Below the pieces are notes generated by a model. The model was not told the DNA's origin and did no database searches. It saw only the letters and a list, made by a program, of their open reading frames with translations. The translations under genes and the position numbers were made by a program. Shown one piece after another: positions 24,482-33,618 of a stretch of 45,712 nucleotides of DNA; within the stretch, counting starts at the first letter, position 1, and every line of letters begins with the position of its first letter. The stretch comes from Nostoc indistinguendum CM1-VF10 (lineage in GTDB: Bacteria; Cyanobacteriota; Cyanobacteriia; Cyanobacteriales; Nostocaceae): NCBI GenBank assembly GCA_019359215.1, contig JAHHHS010000060.1, forward strand, positions 1 through 45,712, read 5' to 3'.

Positions 24482-26629
24482 ATGCCCTACGAAAAGTTAG
24501 AAATTACCACACCAGCACCTGTTTTATCTTGGGCAAATCACTCATTGGGCCCAGAAGAGATTAAGATGGCAAAAAATGTAGCATCGCTACCATTTGTATT
24601 TAAGCACGTGGCATTAATGCCAGATGTTCACTTAGGAAAAGGTGCTTTAGTTGGTTCTGTAATTGCGACCAAAGAGGCAATTATCCCAGCTGCTGTCGGT
24701 GTGGATATTGGTTGTTTTGTAGGAGATACTTTGATTCCTTTAGTGGATGGTAAATCCTATCGGATTAAAGACCTAATGAATTGGGGTAAAGAGTTTATTG
24801 TTTATGCTTGTACGCCAACAGGAAAAATGGTTGCGGCTCAAGCAACTGCTAAATTGACTAGACGAAATGCTCCACTCGTGAAAGTAATTCTGGATAACGG
24901 CGAAGAAATTATTTGTACTCCCGATCACCAATTCATGCTTCGGGATGGAAGCTACAAAGAAGCTCAGTTGCTTGAAGCAGAGACTTCTTTAATGCCTTTT
25001 TATTCCAAGACTGACAAAGATGGCTACAGCCTGATTGTTCAGCCATACTCCCGTAGATGGCAAAAAGCCCACTGGATTATTGCCAGGTCTGGGTTACTCG
25101 GCAAGATTCCCAGGTTTGAGGGACAGAAAACAGTTATTCATCATCGGAATTTTTATGAATCCGATAATCGACCAGAGAATCTTGAATTCATGGGCGATCG
25201 CGATCATTCTGCTTACCACGGCTCTCTAGTGGAGCGTAACCAACACTGGCACTCTGCCGAATTTGAAGAGAAAAGAGTTGCTTCCCTTGCTCAAAAAGCA
25301 AAAACTCGAGAAGGATACCAATACTATGCCGAACGGGGAACTAGAAATATTCTTCAGTACATGGAACAGCAACCAGAGCATTTTAAAAATGCAGTCGCAG
25401 GTAATGGTAATCGAGGTAAGCAATATCTAGTTGAATATAACAAGAGTAAAAAAGGGAGAGAAAAATCTCAAGAAATTGCTAACCGATACTATACCTGTGA
25501 GATTTGTGGTGTAGATGTCAAAACTCCAATTGGACTCCACAACCACCGCAAAAAAGAACATCAATGTAATCACAAAGTTGTAGCAGTAAATCACCTAAAT
25601 TACACAGAAGATGTTTACTGTCTAACAGTACCGGAGTATCATAATTTTGCACTGAAAGCTGGGGTATTTGTTCATAACTGCGGGATGAGCGCTATCAAAA
25701 CATCATTTACCGCCGAACAACTTGAAGGTAAACTGAAAAAAATTCGTCTGGATATTGAAGCAGCAATTCCTACTGGATTCAACGAAAACAAAGACGTTGA
25801 AAAATCTGTCGCCAACTGGCAGCACTGGGATGATTTTAAAGACTTGCATCGCGGCGTACAAGACTTACAAAGCAAAGCGATGAAACAGATGGGTTCTCTC
25901 GGTGGAGGAAACCACTTTATTGAAGTGTGTCTTGATACAGAGAATCAAGTTTGGCTGATGCTGCATTCTGGTTCACGTAACATCGGTAATAAACTTGCAC
26001 AGTGCCATATTCATACAGCCAGGGAATTAGCCAAAATGGCAGGTAATAAGTTGCCTGACCCTGATTTAGCTCATTTTGTCTCTGGTACGCCAGAATTCCA
26101 AGCATATTGGCACGATTTACAATGGTCACAAGACTATGCGCGTGTCAACCGTGATGTGATGATGGCGCGTTTTAAGCACATAGTTGAGAAGCATTTAGCC
26201 GGTGGAAAAGCAACTAAACCTTTATTGCAGGTTAATTGTCATCACAATTATGCCGAAAAAGAAGTGCATTTTGACGAGGATGTATACGTTACTCGTAAAG
26301 GTGCAGTCCGCGCCCAGACTGAAGATTATGGGATTATTCCTGGTTCGATGGGGGCAAAGTCTTTTATTATTAAGGGTAAAGGTAATGCCCATAGTTTCTG
26401 TTCTTGTTCCCACGGTGCAGGGCGTTTGATGTCTAGAAATAAGGCAAAAAATGTCTACACGCTTGATGATTTGATAGAGCAAACAAATGGCGTAGAATGC
26501 CGCAAAGATGAGGGTGTGCTAGATGAGATTCCTGGTGCTTATAAGCCTATAGAACAAGTGATGCAAAATCAAGCAGATTTGGTTGAAGTTGTAGCAACAT
26601 TGAAGCAATTTCTTTGTGTGAAAGGATAA
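24482..26629 (+). CDS. rtcB: RNA ligase RtcB (3'-phosphate/5'-OH), intein-containing
   Basis: RtcB joins RNA 3'-phosphate or 2',3'-cyclic phosphate ends to 5'-hydroxyl ends using GTP and Mn. The reading frame encodes 715 aa, of which 322 are an intein, leaving a 393-aa ligase. Ligase motifs are MPDVHLGKG (about 46-54), VGVDIG joined after splicing to CGMSAIK, GSLGGGNHFIEV, LHSGSRNIGN, NCHHNYAEK and CSCSHGAGR; the last contains the His that is guanylylated in the family. The intein splits the protein exactly before the conserved Mn-binding Cys, so splicing is needed for activity. No archease gene is adjacent. A clear terminator follows. The ATG at 24482 opens directly on the family sequence. 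Confidence 0.95.
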   Translation: MPYEKLEITTPAPVLSWANHSLGPEEIKMAKNVASLPFVFKHVALMPDVHLGKGALVGSVIATKEAIIPAAVGVDIGCFVGDTLIPLVDGKSYRIKDLMNWGKEFIVYACTPTGKMVAAQATAKLTRRNAPLVKVILDNGEEIICTPDHQFMLRDGSYKEAQLLEAETSLMPFYSKTDKDGYSLIVQPYSRRWQKAHWIIARSGLLGKIPRFEGQKTVIHHRNFYESDNRPENLEFMGDRDHSAYHGSLVERNQHWHSAEFEEKRVASLAQKAKTREGYQYYAERGTRNILQYMEQQPEHFKNAVAGNGNRGKQYLVEYNKSKKGREKSQEIANRYYTCEICGVDVKTPIGLHNHRKKEHQCNHKVVAVNHLNYTEDVYCLTVPEYHNFALKAGVFVHNCGMSAIKTSFTAEQLEGKLKKIRLDIEAAIPTGFNENKDVEKSVANWQHWDDFKDLHRGVQDLQSKAMKQMGSLGGGNHFIEVCLDTENQVWLMLHSGSRNIGNKLAQCHIHTARELAKMAGNKLPDPDLAHFVSGTPEFQAYWHDLQWSQDYARVNRDVMMARFKHIVEKHLAGGKATKPLLQVNCHHNYAEKEVHFDEDVYVTRKGAVRAQTEDYGIIPGSMGAKSFIIKGKGNAHSFCSCSHGAGRLMSRNKAKNVYTLDDLIEQTNGVECRKDEGVLDEIPGAYKPIEQVMQNQADLVEVVATLKQFLCVKG
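24713..25678 (+). other. RtcB intein with HNH endonuclease and zinc finger
   Basis: The intein occupies residues 78-399 of the precursor. Block A starts CFVGDTLIPL. Block B is CTPDHQF, with the conserved Thr and His. Blocks F and G are VYCLTVPEYHNF and GVFVHN, followed by Cys as the +1 residue. Between the splicing blocks is an HNH endonuclease core (intein residues about 143-169: IHHRNFYESDNRPENLEFM then DHSAYH). A C2H2-like zinc finger lies at about 262-283 (CEIC, then HNHRKKEH). The fold suggests a homing endonuclease able to cut intein-less rtcB alleles. All splicing residues look intact. Confidence 0.93.
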
Positions 26630-26638
26630 TTTAGGTAG

Positions 26639-26666
26639 GGTGGGTAATGCCCACCTTTTTTTTTTA
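26639..26666 (+). terminator. rho-independent terminator after rtcB
   Basis: GGTGGG at 26639-26644 pairs with CCCACC at 26650-26655 around a 5-base loop, and a long T-run follows directly. It lies 10 bases after the stop. Confidence 0.88.
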
Positions 26667-26824
26667 AACGCAGAGGTACGTTGAGGAATAAATGATTGTT
26701 TTAAGTGAATCGGCTGAACAAATAGAGCCATCTGCTAGCGCTAGCGAAAATAAACTAATAATCTAATTTTGTCACGTATTAGCTTACAATCTTTTTTGTA
26801 GTAGCTCATAAGTTAGTAGGCAAC

Positions 26825-27225
26825 ATGAAATCTGAACAACTCTCAGCCATTGAGGTGGCAAGCGGAAATCTTGTGCCGATGAGCTGCAAACCTCCTATCT
26901 TATCCAGCACTAATCACTGGAACGGGATTGTACTTGAACAGCATCATTTACCCGCCTTTGAATGTCCAGAGCTTTGCTTACAGAAGCTGGTTTTAAAAAT
27001 ATTGAAGTGAAGACTAAACAACTAGGTTTCTACCACAATCTAGAGCAAGCTAGAGAATGGAATGGAGGATGGTTTCATCCTAGAGAAAACCCTTTGTTAC
27101 AAGTTTCATCAGAGCAAATGGCAGAATTAAAAGCAGATTATCGTCAAAAAATTGAAGCAGAGGCAACAAAGAAAGGCGCTTGGTATGAATTTCTTAGTTT
27201 TTTTGTAACTGGTCAAAAGGCTTAA
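26825..27225 (+). pseudogene. chimeric remnant: AraC-like start joined to methyltransferase end
   Basis: The first frame (26825 to about 26960) encodes a segment ending STNHWNGIVLEQHHLPAFECPE, which resembles the N-terminal lead-in of cyanobacterial AraC-family regulators. The similarity then stops. A second frame (26962-27225, 87 aa) starts MSRALLTEAGFKNIEV and resembles the C-terminal end of a class I methyltransferase, without any SAM-binding motif. The two pieces appear to be remnants of different genes fused by deletion. The second frame has an ATG and could still be translated as a small protein. Confidence 0.5.
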
Positions 27226-27233
27226 AGCAAGCT

Positions 27234-28124
27234 CTAATTTTCTATTGTATTTAGCCAATTCATCAAATCAGTTTCACTGCCGAAATCTAGTAATACTTCA
27301 CCCAAGTTTTCTAATTGAACTAAGGACAACTCTTGCAACCGAGATTGTAACTGAGAATTGATTGAACCGAGCCTACGAGTTAATAGACGCATCACTAGCC
27401 GCAGTTCTGATTGCCTTCCTTGTTCAATACCTTGTTCAATGCCTTGTTCAATGCCTTGTTCAATGCCTCGTTGTCTCCCTTCTTGAAGTCCTTCTTGGAG
27501 AATTTCTTGATAAATAGCAGACTCTCTCATATCTTCTCTCCTTAAAAACTGACGAATGAGTTCTGGCTCAAAAACCAACCCTGCTAGAAGTTGGGTACAT
27601 ACCGAGATACTCTGCTTGGTGGCTGCTTCTTCAATCATACTCACCTGAACTGCTACTTGTTGGAGCAGATTTTCAGGAGAATCTGTTCGCGCCAAAGTTG
27701 CCAGAGGTAATAAACCAGGAGATAACAGTAATGGTTCTGGATCTTGTTCCCAAATTCGGATGATGCGGTAACGGTGGGTAGTATTGCGGGCAATAAATTG
27801 ATCTACAAAGACAGCTTCTGAAGTTGTGGGTTTAAGAAAAATTACTATCTGCTCGATATCGCAATTGTATTGTCGATATAGTCGCACCCAATAGTCCAAC
27901 ATCCGCAGTGGCAAGGGTGGAATCGATGCTGGTAAGGTTTGAAACTCTAAATGCAGTATTTGATTGGCAGTTTGCAAAAAGGTTACTGAGTCGGCACGGA
28001 TTGGTTCTTGATTTAATTCTGTTTTGAGAATCTGGATATCCGTTGCCTCAGATGCGAGTAAGTAGCGGATAAAATCTTCTGGATACTGCTCAACCAGATA
28101 TTTCAGAGTGTTGTCGTATGTCAC
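27234..28124 (-). CDS. Rpn/PDDEXK-like protein with C-terminal DUF4351
   Basis: The 296-aa protein begins MTYDNTLKYLVEQYP and has the HLEFQT segment (about residue 73), as in the Rpn/PD-(D/E)XK nuclease-like family that is greatly expanded in cyanobacteria. The last 60 residues (LRLVMRLLTRRLGS to the end) match DUF4351. A Gly-Ile-Glu-Gln motif is repeated four times at about residues 220-236, encoded by 12-base direct repeats at 27420-27470. Rpn homologues are linked to recombination-promoting DNA cleavage; the role here is unknown. It converges on the chimeric remnant. Confidence 0.78.
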   Translation of the reverse strand: MTYDNTLKYLVEQYPEDFIRYLLASEATDIQILKTELNQEPIRADSVTFLQTANQILHLEFQTLPASIPPLPLRMLDYWVRLYRQYNCDIEQIVIFLKPTTSEAVFVDQFIARNTTHRYRIIRIWEQDPEPLLLSPGLLPLATLARTDSPENLLQQVAVQVSMIEEAATKQSISVCTQLLAGLVFEPELIRQFLRREDMRESAIYQEILQEGLQEGRQRGIEQGIEQGIEQGIEQGRQSELRLVMRLLTRRLGSINSQLQSRLQELSLVQLENLGEVLLDFGSETDLMNWLNTIEN

Positions 28125-28215
28125 TTTTATATCAGTTTAGATATAAACTCATGTAGAGATGTGATATCACCACACAGTTTGTCCATAAAAAATTTAAGTG
28201 TAGGTATTATTTATT

Positions 28216-28260
28216 GTTAGCGCTACTCTACGAAAACTGCTGTTCACTGATAGCGCTAAC
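28216..28260. repeat. 10-bp inverted repeat
   Basis: GTTAGCGCTA at 28216-28225 and TAGCGCTAAC at 28251-28260 are exact complements around a 25-base loop. It lies in the gap between two minus-strand genes. It could be a terminator for the E2 gene, although the next base run is not T-rich on that strand, or a dispersed palindrome. Confidence 0.5.
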
Positions 28261-28285
28261 ATTTAAATTTGGTGTCTTTTCAAAA

Positions 28286-29587
28286 TTACATTGTCAAAGA
28301 TTGAGGATTTGTCTCAATCAATTTCGCTAAATCTTGCAAGAACGCCGCAGCATGGGCACCGTAAATAATGCGGTGGTCAGAAGTAATATTGACTTGCATT
28401 TGTTGCCGCACGCCAAATAAACCGTCTGGTGTTGCTACCACTTGCGGACGGGATGCCCCGATCGCTAAAATTGAACCTTGTCCAGGCGGCAAAATCGCAT
28501 CAAATTTATCTACGCCAAACATCCCCAAATTGGACAGGGTAAAAGTACCACTGTTGTATTCTTGGGGCTGTAATTGTTTTGCCCTGGCACGTTCTACCAA
28601 AGACTTCCAAGTACGCGATAGAGAATAAATATCCACTGCGTCTGCATTTTGCAGCACAGGTGTAATTAATCCGCCATCATCCATCGCTACTGCTACGGAA
28701 ATGTTGATATCAGAATGATAAACAATCCCCTGGTCTGAGTAACTAGCATTTAACAATGGGTGTTTTTGCAACGTTACCGCTACAGCTTTCGCCAGTAGCG
28801 CTGTCATTGTCACGCCTTTGGATTTAATTTGTTTATAAAGTTTGTCTAATCCATCGGTGGTAATTGTATAACCGACACGGAAGACGGGCACGGATATGGT
28901 AGCTACCATGTTCCGCACTACGGCATTTTGGAAGGTAGTTAGAGGAACGGTTTGACCAGGAACAGCCGCTACCACTGGCGCAGGTGCTGGTGTCTGAGGT
29001 GCTGGGGGTGCAACTGGGGCGCTGGTTGGTACAGGTGCTGGTGGGGCAACTGGGGCAGGGGTGGGTTGTTTCCCCTTATTGGACAATGCTTCTACATCTT
29101 CGGCGACAATGCGACCGTAGGGCCCACTGCCTTGGAGCGTAGTTAAATCAACTTTGAGTTCTTTGGCTAACTTGCGGGCGCGGGGTGAAGCTACAAGCCT
29201 TCCTTCTTTGTGGTTAGAACCGTTTTGAGACGCTAAGGCAGGTGTTGCGGCTGAGGCTGTGGCGGCAACTGGTTCAGGGGAAGCGGTAGGAGTAGCAGCC
29301 GCGCCGCCGGAATTGGCAAGAGATTTCGCCTGTTCAATTTCAGCTTCCGTTTCGGCAATGAAGGCGATCGCAGATCCTACCGGGGCAGTTTCACCAGCTT
29401 CAACTATAATATGGGCAAGAAAGCCTTCGTAAAAGGTTTCTACATCCATATCTGCCTTATCTGACTCTACAACCACCACTGTTTCCCCTTTTTCCACTTT
29501 GTCCCCTGGCGATTTCACCCAGGAGACGATTTTGCCTTCGGTCATGGTAGAACTCAGAGCCGGCATAAATACTTCGTGAATGCTCAT
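28286..29587 (-). CDS. pdhC: pyruvate dehydrogenase E2 (dihydrolipoamide acetyltransferase)
   Basis: E2 is the acetyl-transferring core of the pyruvate dehydrogenase complex. The 433-aa protein has one lipoyl domain with Lys44 in ESDKADMDVE, an Ala/Pro linker (about 90-120), the E3-binding domain (ASPRARKLAKEL, about 133-170), a second Ala/Pro linker and the catalytic domain (about 215-433). The usual catalytic motif DHRXXDG reads DHRIIYGA, with Tyr for Asp; I recall plastid-type E2 proteins having the same change, so this may be a lineage trait. The gene stands alone; E1 and E3 genes are elsewhere, as usual in cyanobacteria. Confidence 0.93.
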   Translation of the reverse strand: MSIHEVFMPALSSTMTEGKIVSWVKSPGDKVEKGETVVVVESDKADMDVETFYEGFLAHIIVEAGETAPVGSAIAFIAETEAEIEQAKSLANSGGAAATPTASPEPVAATASAATPALASQNGSNHKEGRLVASPRARKLAKELKVDLTTLQGSGPYGRIVAEDVEALSNKGKQPTPAPVAPPAPVPTSAPVAPPAPQTPAPAPVVAAVPGQTVPLTTFQNAVVRNMVATISVPVFRVGYTITTDGLDKLYKQIKSKGVTMTALLAKAVAVTLQKHPLLNASYSDQGIVYHSDINISVAVAMDDGGLITPVLQNADAVDIYSLSRTWKSLVERARAKQLQPQEYNSGTFTLSNLGMFGVDKFDAILPPGQGSILAIGASRPQVVATPDGLFGVRQQMQVNITSDHRIIYGAHAAAFLQDLAKLIETNPQSLTM

Positions 29588-30051
29588 AGGGTGGTTTGGG
29601 AATCAATGGTTTATGGACTTTAACAGCTTTTATCAGATCGAATTGTATCTTGGCAGGAGAGTTTTGGACTGGAGATTTTATATTTTGATTGGGGATTGGG
29701 CATTGGGCATGGAGGAGATGAGGGAGCAGGGGGGGAGTTGCGGCTCTCCAAACTTTTAACTCCAAACCCCTAACTCTTGTACAGACGCGATTAATCACGT
29801 CTCTCCAGGAACCTAAATATGAATTGGAGGTCTATAATACAGAGCTATCCTCAATGGTTAGCCAATATCTCAATCTCGTTTTAGTTATTGACTTGCAAAA
29901 AACAGCACGAGTTTCTCACAGATTAATGGGATTGCTATTTATATTCCTCATAACCACTGCTTAAGATACAGGAGCTGTTTACAGGTAGAGGATATAAGAT
30001 ACAGTTCAATCTAGAATTCAAAATTGGTCATAAACCTATTTGAAATTCCTT
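29588..30051. other. repeat-bearing divergent gap
   Basis: The gap lies between the divergent E2 gene and a hypothetical. It contains a G-rich low-complexity stretch at about 29690-29740 (GGGATTGGGCATTGGGC, then GGAGGAGATGAGGGAG). It also holds a near-perfect palindrome AGACGCGATTAATCACGTCT at 29783-29802. Both look like dispersed Nostoc repeats. Nothing coding is evident. Confidence 0.45.
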
Positions 30052-30573
30052 ATGTCGGCAAAGTTGAAATTCTTTTTAATTGTGATACTAAGTATCTTTG
30101 CCACTGCTGGCGCTGGAGTTTATATTACCCAGCGCCAGCCACCTGCACCGATTGTTAAGACTAGTAATGGACAAACTCAGCAGGTGGGAGCAATACATGA
30201 GTCTCAAGAGGTTGTGGCATACTCAGAGCGTTCCAATTATAAAAGCATACCTTTAGAAAAGATTAACTCATCTCTCCAAGGTAGCGATCCTGCTACCCTC
30301 GCCCTAAATGCTTTTGACGGCATAGCATCAGTGAAAGGAACGCGAAAGGTAGAAGTAGCTTATCCGCAACGAAATCAGGCCCTTGTGACCATTACACAAA
30401 TCAAGCAAGGTGATGATTCAGTTGGTATTAAATATCGAGTTGAAATGACAGCCTTCGGGCGATCGCTTTTTATTAGCTCACCTCCAGTCTGGCAAATTGT
30501 TTGGGCTGGCTCCCAGGTGGAATGTTGGGCTGGAAGCCGCCCAAATATCAAGTTAAATCACATCTGTCATTAG
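30052..30573 (+). CDS. membrane-anchored or secreted hypothetical protein
   Basis: The 173-aa protein starts MSAKLKFFLIVILSIFATAG, a signal anchor or signal peptide without a clear lipobox. The remainder is soluble and of mixed composition, with a segment of probable beta strands (RKVEVAYPQRNQALVTITQI). I recognise no domain. I prefer the ATG at 30052 to the TTG at 30040. It converges on YlqD; heptamer-type repeats (TCATTAG, TCATTGG) at 30569-30620 fill the short gap. Confidence 0.65.
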   Translation: MSAKLKFFLIVILSIFATAGAGVYITQRQPPAPIVKTSNGQTQQVGAIHESQEVVAYSERSNYKSIPLEKINSSLQGSDPATLALNAFDGIASVKGTRKVEVAYPQRNQALVTITQIKQGDDSVGIKYRVEMTAFGRSLFISSPPVWQIVWAGSQVECWAGSRPNIKLNHICH

Positions 30574-30621
30574 TCATTGGTCATTAGTCATTTCTCACAA
30601 AACAAATGACAAAGGACAAAT

Positions 30622-31071
30622 TTAAATGTCGCCGCGAATTTCTTCTACAACACCATCGCGCAAAACGATTTCGACCTGCATTTTGCTAATCAGGTTATCA
30701 CCCGTCTCTACGCGGAAAAAGCCTTCCATTTGGAATTGGTTGACTTCTTGATCTTGCTGAAGAAACTGTACTTGCTGGAGATTTTGCAGCAACTGATTTT
30801 TCTGCTCTAGAAATTCACTTTTCTTTTGATTGACTTGGAGTTGGATATTGTCAATTTGTTGGAGAGTTTGGGGCCCAGGTGGTTGCAGACTCTGCTTTTG
30901 AATTGCCGCGATCGCTCTTTGTCCTTCTACGTCTAGCTGTTGCAGTTGCTGATCAAGTTGATTGATCTGCGTTTGCAGCTGCTGTTGTACTTCCTCTTTC
31001 CAGAGGGGAGTCACAATGACTTTGACGTTAACGACGCGTTTGAGAAGCAAGTTAGATTTGGAGACATCCAT
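30622..31071 (-). CDS. YlqD-family coiled-coil protein
   Basis: The 149-aa protein starts with a beta segment (LLLKRVVNVKVIVTPLWKEE). It continues with a long Gln/Leu-rich coiled coil (about residues 25-105), and ends in another beta segment (FFRVETGDNLISKMQVEIVL then DGVVEEIRG). This arrangement matches YlqD proteins of unknown function found in Firmicutes and cyanobacteria. It follows the acyl-activating enzyme gene by 42 bases on the same strand and is probably cotranscribed. Confidence 0.78.
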   Translation of the reverse strand: MDVSKSNLLLKRVVNVKVIVTPLWKEEVQQQLQTQINQLDQQLQQLDVEGQRAIAAIQKQSLQPPGPQTLQQIDNIQLQVNQKKSEFLEQKNQLLQNLQQVQFLQQDQEVNQFQMEGFFRVETGDNLISKMQVEIVLRDGVVEEIRGDI

Positions 31072-31113
31072 AAATATTTCACGTTCACTCTTTACAGTTG
31101 GGAGGTGGAATTA

Positions 31114-33090
31114 TCAGGCAAACATGCCGTCAATAATATCGCGATAACGTTCCGTGACGACATGTCGGCGAACTTTCAGTGTTTGTGTCATCAAACCATT
31201 TTCGATGGAAAACGGTTCTAAAATGAGTTTGAATGTCCCAATGCGGTCATCCGGTCGATAGCCTGGACGATCTTGCACTTCTCGATTCAATTCTTGCCGA
31301 AATAAATCCTGGATCATTCTACTCTCGAAGTCAATTTTTTGAGTAGGTGAAGAAGTCACCTGATCATTTTGCGTATCCAGTATCAAATTCTGATTTGCTG
31401 CCCATTTTTCTAAGGCTTCGACACTGGGGACGATTAAGGCTCCCAGGCTGCGCTGATCTTGGCCGATGAGCATAATTTGATCGATGTATGGCGATCGCAA
31501 ACAGGCATCTTCAATCGGCTGTGGCTCGATGTTTTCCCCGTTAGTCAATACAATCGTATCCTTTGCTCTGCCTGTTAGCACCAAGTCGTCTTGTGGTGTC
31601 AGCCAACCCAAATCGCCGCTATCAAACCAACCTTCAGCATCAATTGCTTTCGCTGTCGCTTCGGGATTTTGGTAATAGCCTTGCATAATCTGCGGCCCCC
31701 TCAACAATACTAAGCCTCGCTTTTCTACTGGTAAAGGCGCTTTTGTCTCAGGATCTACGATTTTAGCTTCTGTAGCTGGAAGTGGTTGCCCTGATGCACC
31801 AATCAAATTCCGCCAAGGACGACGCACATGGGTAACAGGAGAAGTTTCTGTCAAGCCATAACCTTGCAAAATCTGCACACCGATAATTTCAAAGAAATTA
31901 TCTATGTGTCTGGGAAGCGCACCGCCGCCGCTAATCATCTGCTTAACTTGTCCTCCTGTGGCTTCGCGCACTTTGGCATAAACCAGTCGTTCTCCCAAGG
32001 CATGGAGGGGTAATAAAGCTGATGCTTGGATCTTAGCTGCTAATCGTTCGACGGCTGAAGCATGAAGATTATTTAAACTCAATCCTTGAGCAACTCGCCG
32101 CGCTTTGATATATTTCTCGCTATTGCCCAATAAAAAGTTAATTAGGCGTTGCTTTTTGGCTGGTTGTTCACGGAACTGCTTTTGCACTCCTTCATAAATC
32201 GATTCCCACAGCCGGGGTACACCCACCATGTAGTTGGGTTTAAATTCTCTCAAATCTGCTTTCACGGAGCGCAAGTTGGTATAAACTTGCGTGCAACCTT
32301 GAGATAGTAGGTAATATTCAACAGTTCGTTCGTAGCTGTGCCAGGAAGGTAGGATACTGAGAACGATATCGCCAGCGTTTGGTTGCAATACTGTCCCAAA
32401 GGTTGTTACTTGGTGCATCAAATTGCTATAAGACAGCATTACACCCTTGGGTTTACCTGTGGTGCCAGAGGTGTAAATTAGGGTTGCCAGAGCATCACGA
32501 TTTTGCTTGACTGGCACAAAATTATGATTTTTACCAATTTCGAGCAACTGGGCAAAGTTCAGCACCTTTAGGGTTTCGTCTGTCGGTGGTGCTTCATCCG
32601 AAAGTAATATTACCACCTGAATTGGTAAATCTTTGAGGCGATCTTGCAGTTTTTTGAGTGTCTTTAAATCCTCAACTACTATTGCCATACTGCCACTATT
32701 AGCAATGATAAACAGCAGTTCTTCTTTTTCCGCTTGGGAGCTACGCACGGCATCAACCCCTCCAGCCGTCATTATGCCTTGATCGGCAATAAACCAGCGA
32801 GGACTATTGTCAGAAATTAAAGAAATGCGATCGCCTACCTTTACTCCCAAGGACTGTAACCCAGAAGCAAATAGCCGCATTTGCTCTGCTAGCTGCGTAT
32901 AAGTAATCACTACTTCTGGTTTAGCGTGAGGGTTACGGAGGGCGACAATATTACCAAATTGTTTAGCTGCTAAAGGCCAAATTTCTGGCAGTGATTCTAC
33001 ATTTGTGTAATCTACCAACCGTTTTAAGGCTTGGCGTTCTCGCTCACTGATGTTAGATAAAAAAGAAGACGCGGTTTGGGTTTTTTTCAT
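31114..33090 (-). CDS. aas: long-chain acyl-ACP/acyl-CoA synthetase (AMP-forming)
   Basis: The 658-aa enzyme belongs to the adenylate-forming superfamily and activates free fatty acids. In cyanobacteria the single family member usually acts as acyl-ACP synthetase and recycles fatty acids. Motifs are the P-loop-like LIYTSGTTGKPKGVM (about residues 207-221), GYGLTETSPV (about 415-424) and WFDSGDLGWL, with LTGRAKDTIVLTNGENIEP near the hinge. The length and the C-terminal part are typical. The ATG is at 33090. It is followed by ylqD. ACP versus CoA preference cannot be read from sequence. Confidence 0.9.
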   Translation of the reverse strand: MKKTQTASSFLSNISERERQALKRLVDYTNVESLPEIWPLAAKQFGNIVALRNPHAKPEVVITYTQLAEQMRLFASGLQSLGVKVGDRISLISDNSPRWFIADQGIMTAGGVDAVRSSQAEKEELLFIIANSGSMAIVVEDLKTLKKLQDRLKDLPIQVVILLSDEAPPTDETLKVLNFAQLLEIGKNHNFVPVKQNRDALATLIYTSGTTGKPKGVMLSYSNLMHQVTTFGTVLQPNAGDIVLSILPSWHSYERTVEYYLLSQGCTQVYTNLRSVKADLREFKPNYMVGVPRLWESIYEGVQKQFREQPAKKQRLINFLLGNSEKYIKARRVAQGLSLNNLHASAVERLAAKIQASALLPLHALGERLVYAKVREATGGQVKQMISGGGALPRHIDNFFEIIGVQILQGYGLTETSPVTHVRRPWRNLIGASGQPLPATEAKIVDPETKAPLPVEKRGLVLLRGPQIMQGYYQNPEATAKAIDAEGWFDSGDLGWLTPQDDLVLTGRAKDTIVLTNGENIEPQPIEDACLRSPYIDQIMLIGQDQRSLGALIVPSVEALEKWAANQNLILDTQNDQVTSSPTQKIDFESRMIQDLFRQELNREVQDRPGYRPDDRIGTFKLILEPFSIENGLMTQTLKVRRHVVTERYRDIIDGMFA

Positions 33091-33365
33091 AACACCTTAC
33101 CTAAATATAGTAAATTGATCTTTTTCCAGCTTATTTTGTTATTACGCTACAATATCCATCCTTATTATCCACATTCCCTTCTGTGTACGATAATTCCAGG
33201 AATTCCACGTTTATATTTACAAAAATTTATGTTAAAGTTAATTTACATAGACTGCAAGCAATAGATTGATTGAAGATCAATTTTAGAAGTTATGCTTGCA
33301 GCTAAGAAAAACGATGTCTACGACGGGCTACGCCTAAGCCTATTTTTCACAGGGGATGATTACCT

Positions 33366-33614
33366 ATGAATTTGATAGACGCTACATTGCTAACGCTGCT
33401 CAATATTGCTGCTTGCATGGCGTTACCTAAGATTTTAGCTATCCTTCTAGCTCATGAAACGAAACTTACTGAAGCGTTACCTAATGGTTTGAAATCACAA
33501 ACTGCTAAAGCTGAACTTACCAGTTTTCCTTATTGTACAGCTTATCCAGTAACAGGTAGTCAATTTTGCAAATTCAGCCCTGATTTCTGTTCCAATTGCT
33601 CTCCAAATTTATAG
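33366..33614 (+). CDS. small hypothetical membrane protein
   Basis: The 82-aa frame begins with a hydrophobic segment (residues 1-28, LLTLLNIAACMALPKILAIL), which may be one transmembrane helix. A Cys-containing tail follows (FCKFSPDFCSNC). AGGGGA lies shortly before the ATG. I recognise no family. The tail could have been altered by decay. A GC-rich dispersed repeat (GATGTCTACGACGGGCTACG) lies at 33313-33332 upstream. Confidence 0.4.
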   Translation: MNLIDATLLTLLNIAACMALPKILAILLAHETKLTEALPNGLKSQTAKAELTSFPYCTAYPVTGSQFCKFSPDFCSNCSPNL

Positions 33615-33618
33615 AGTA

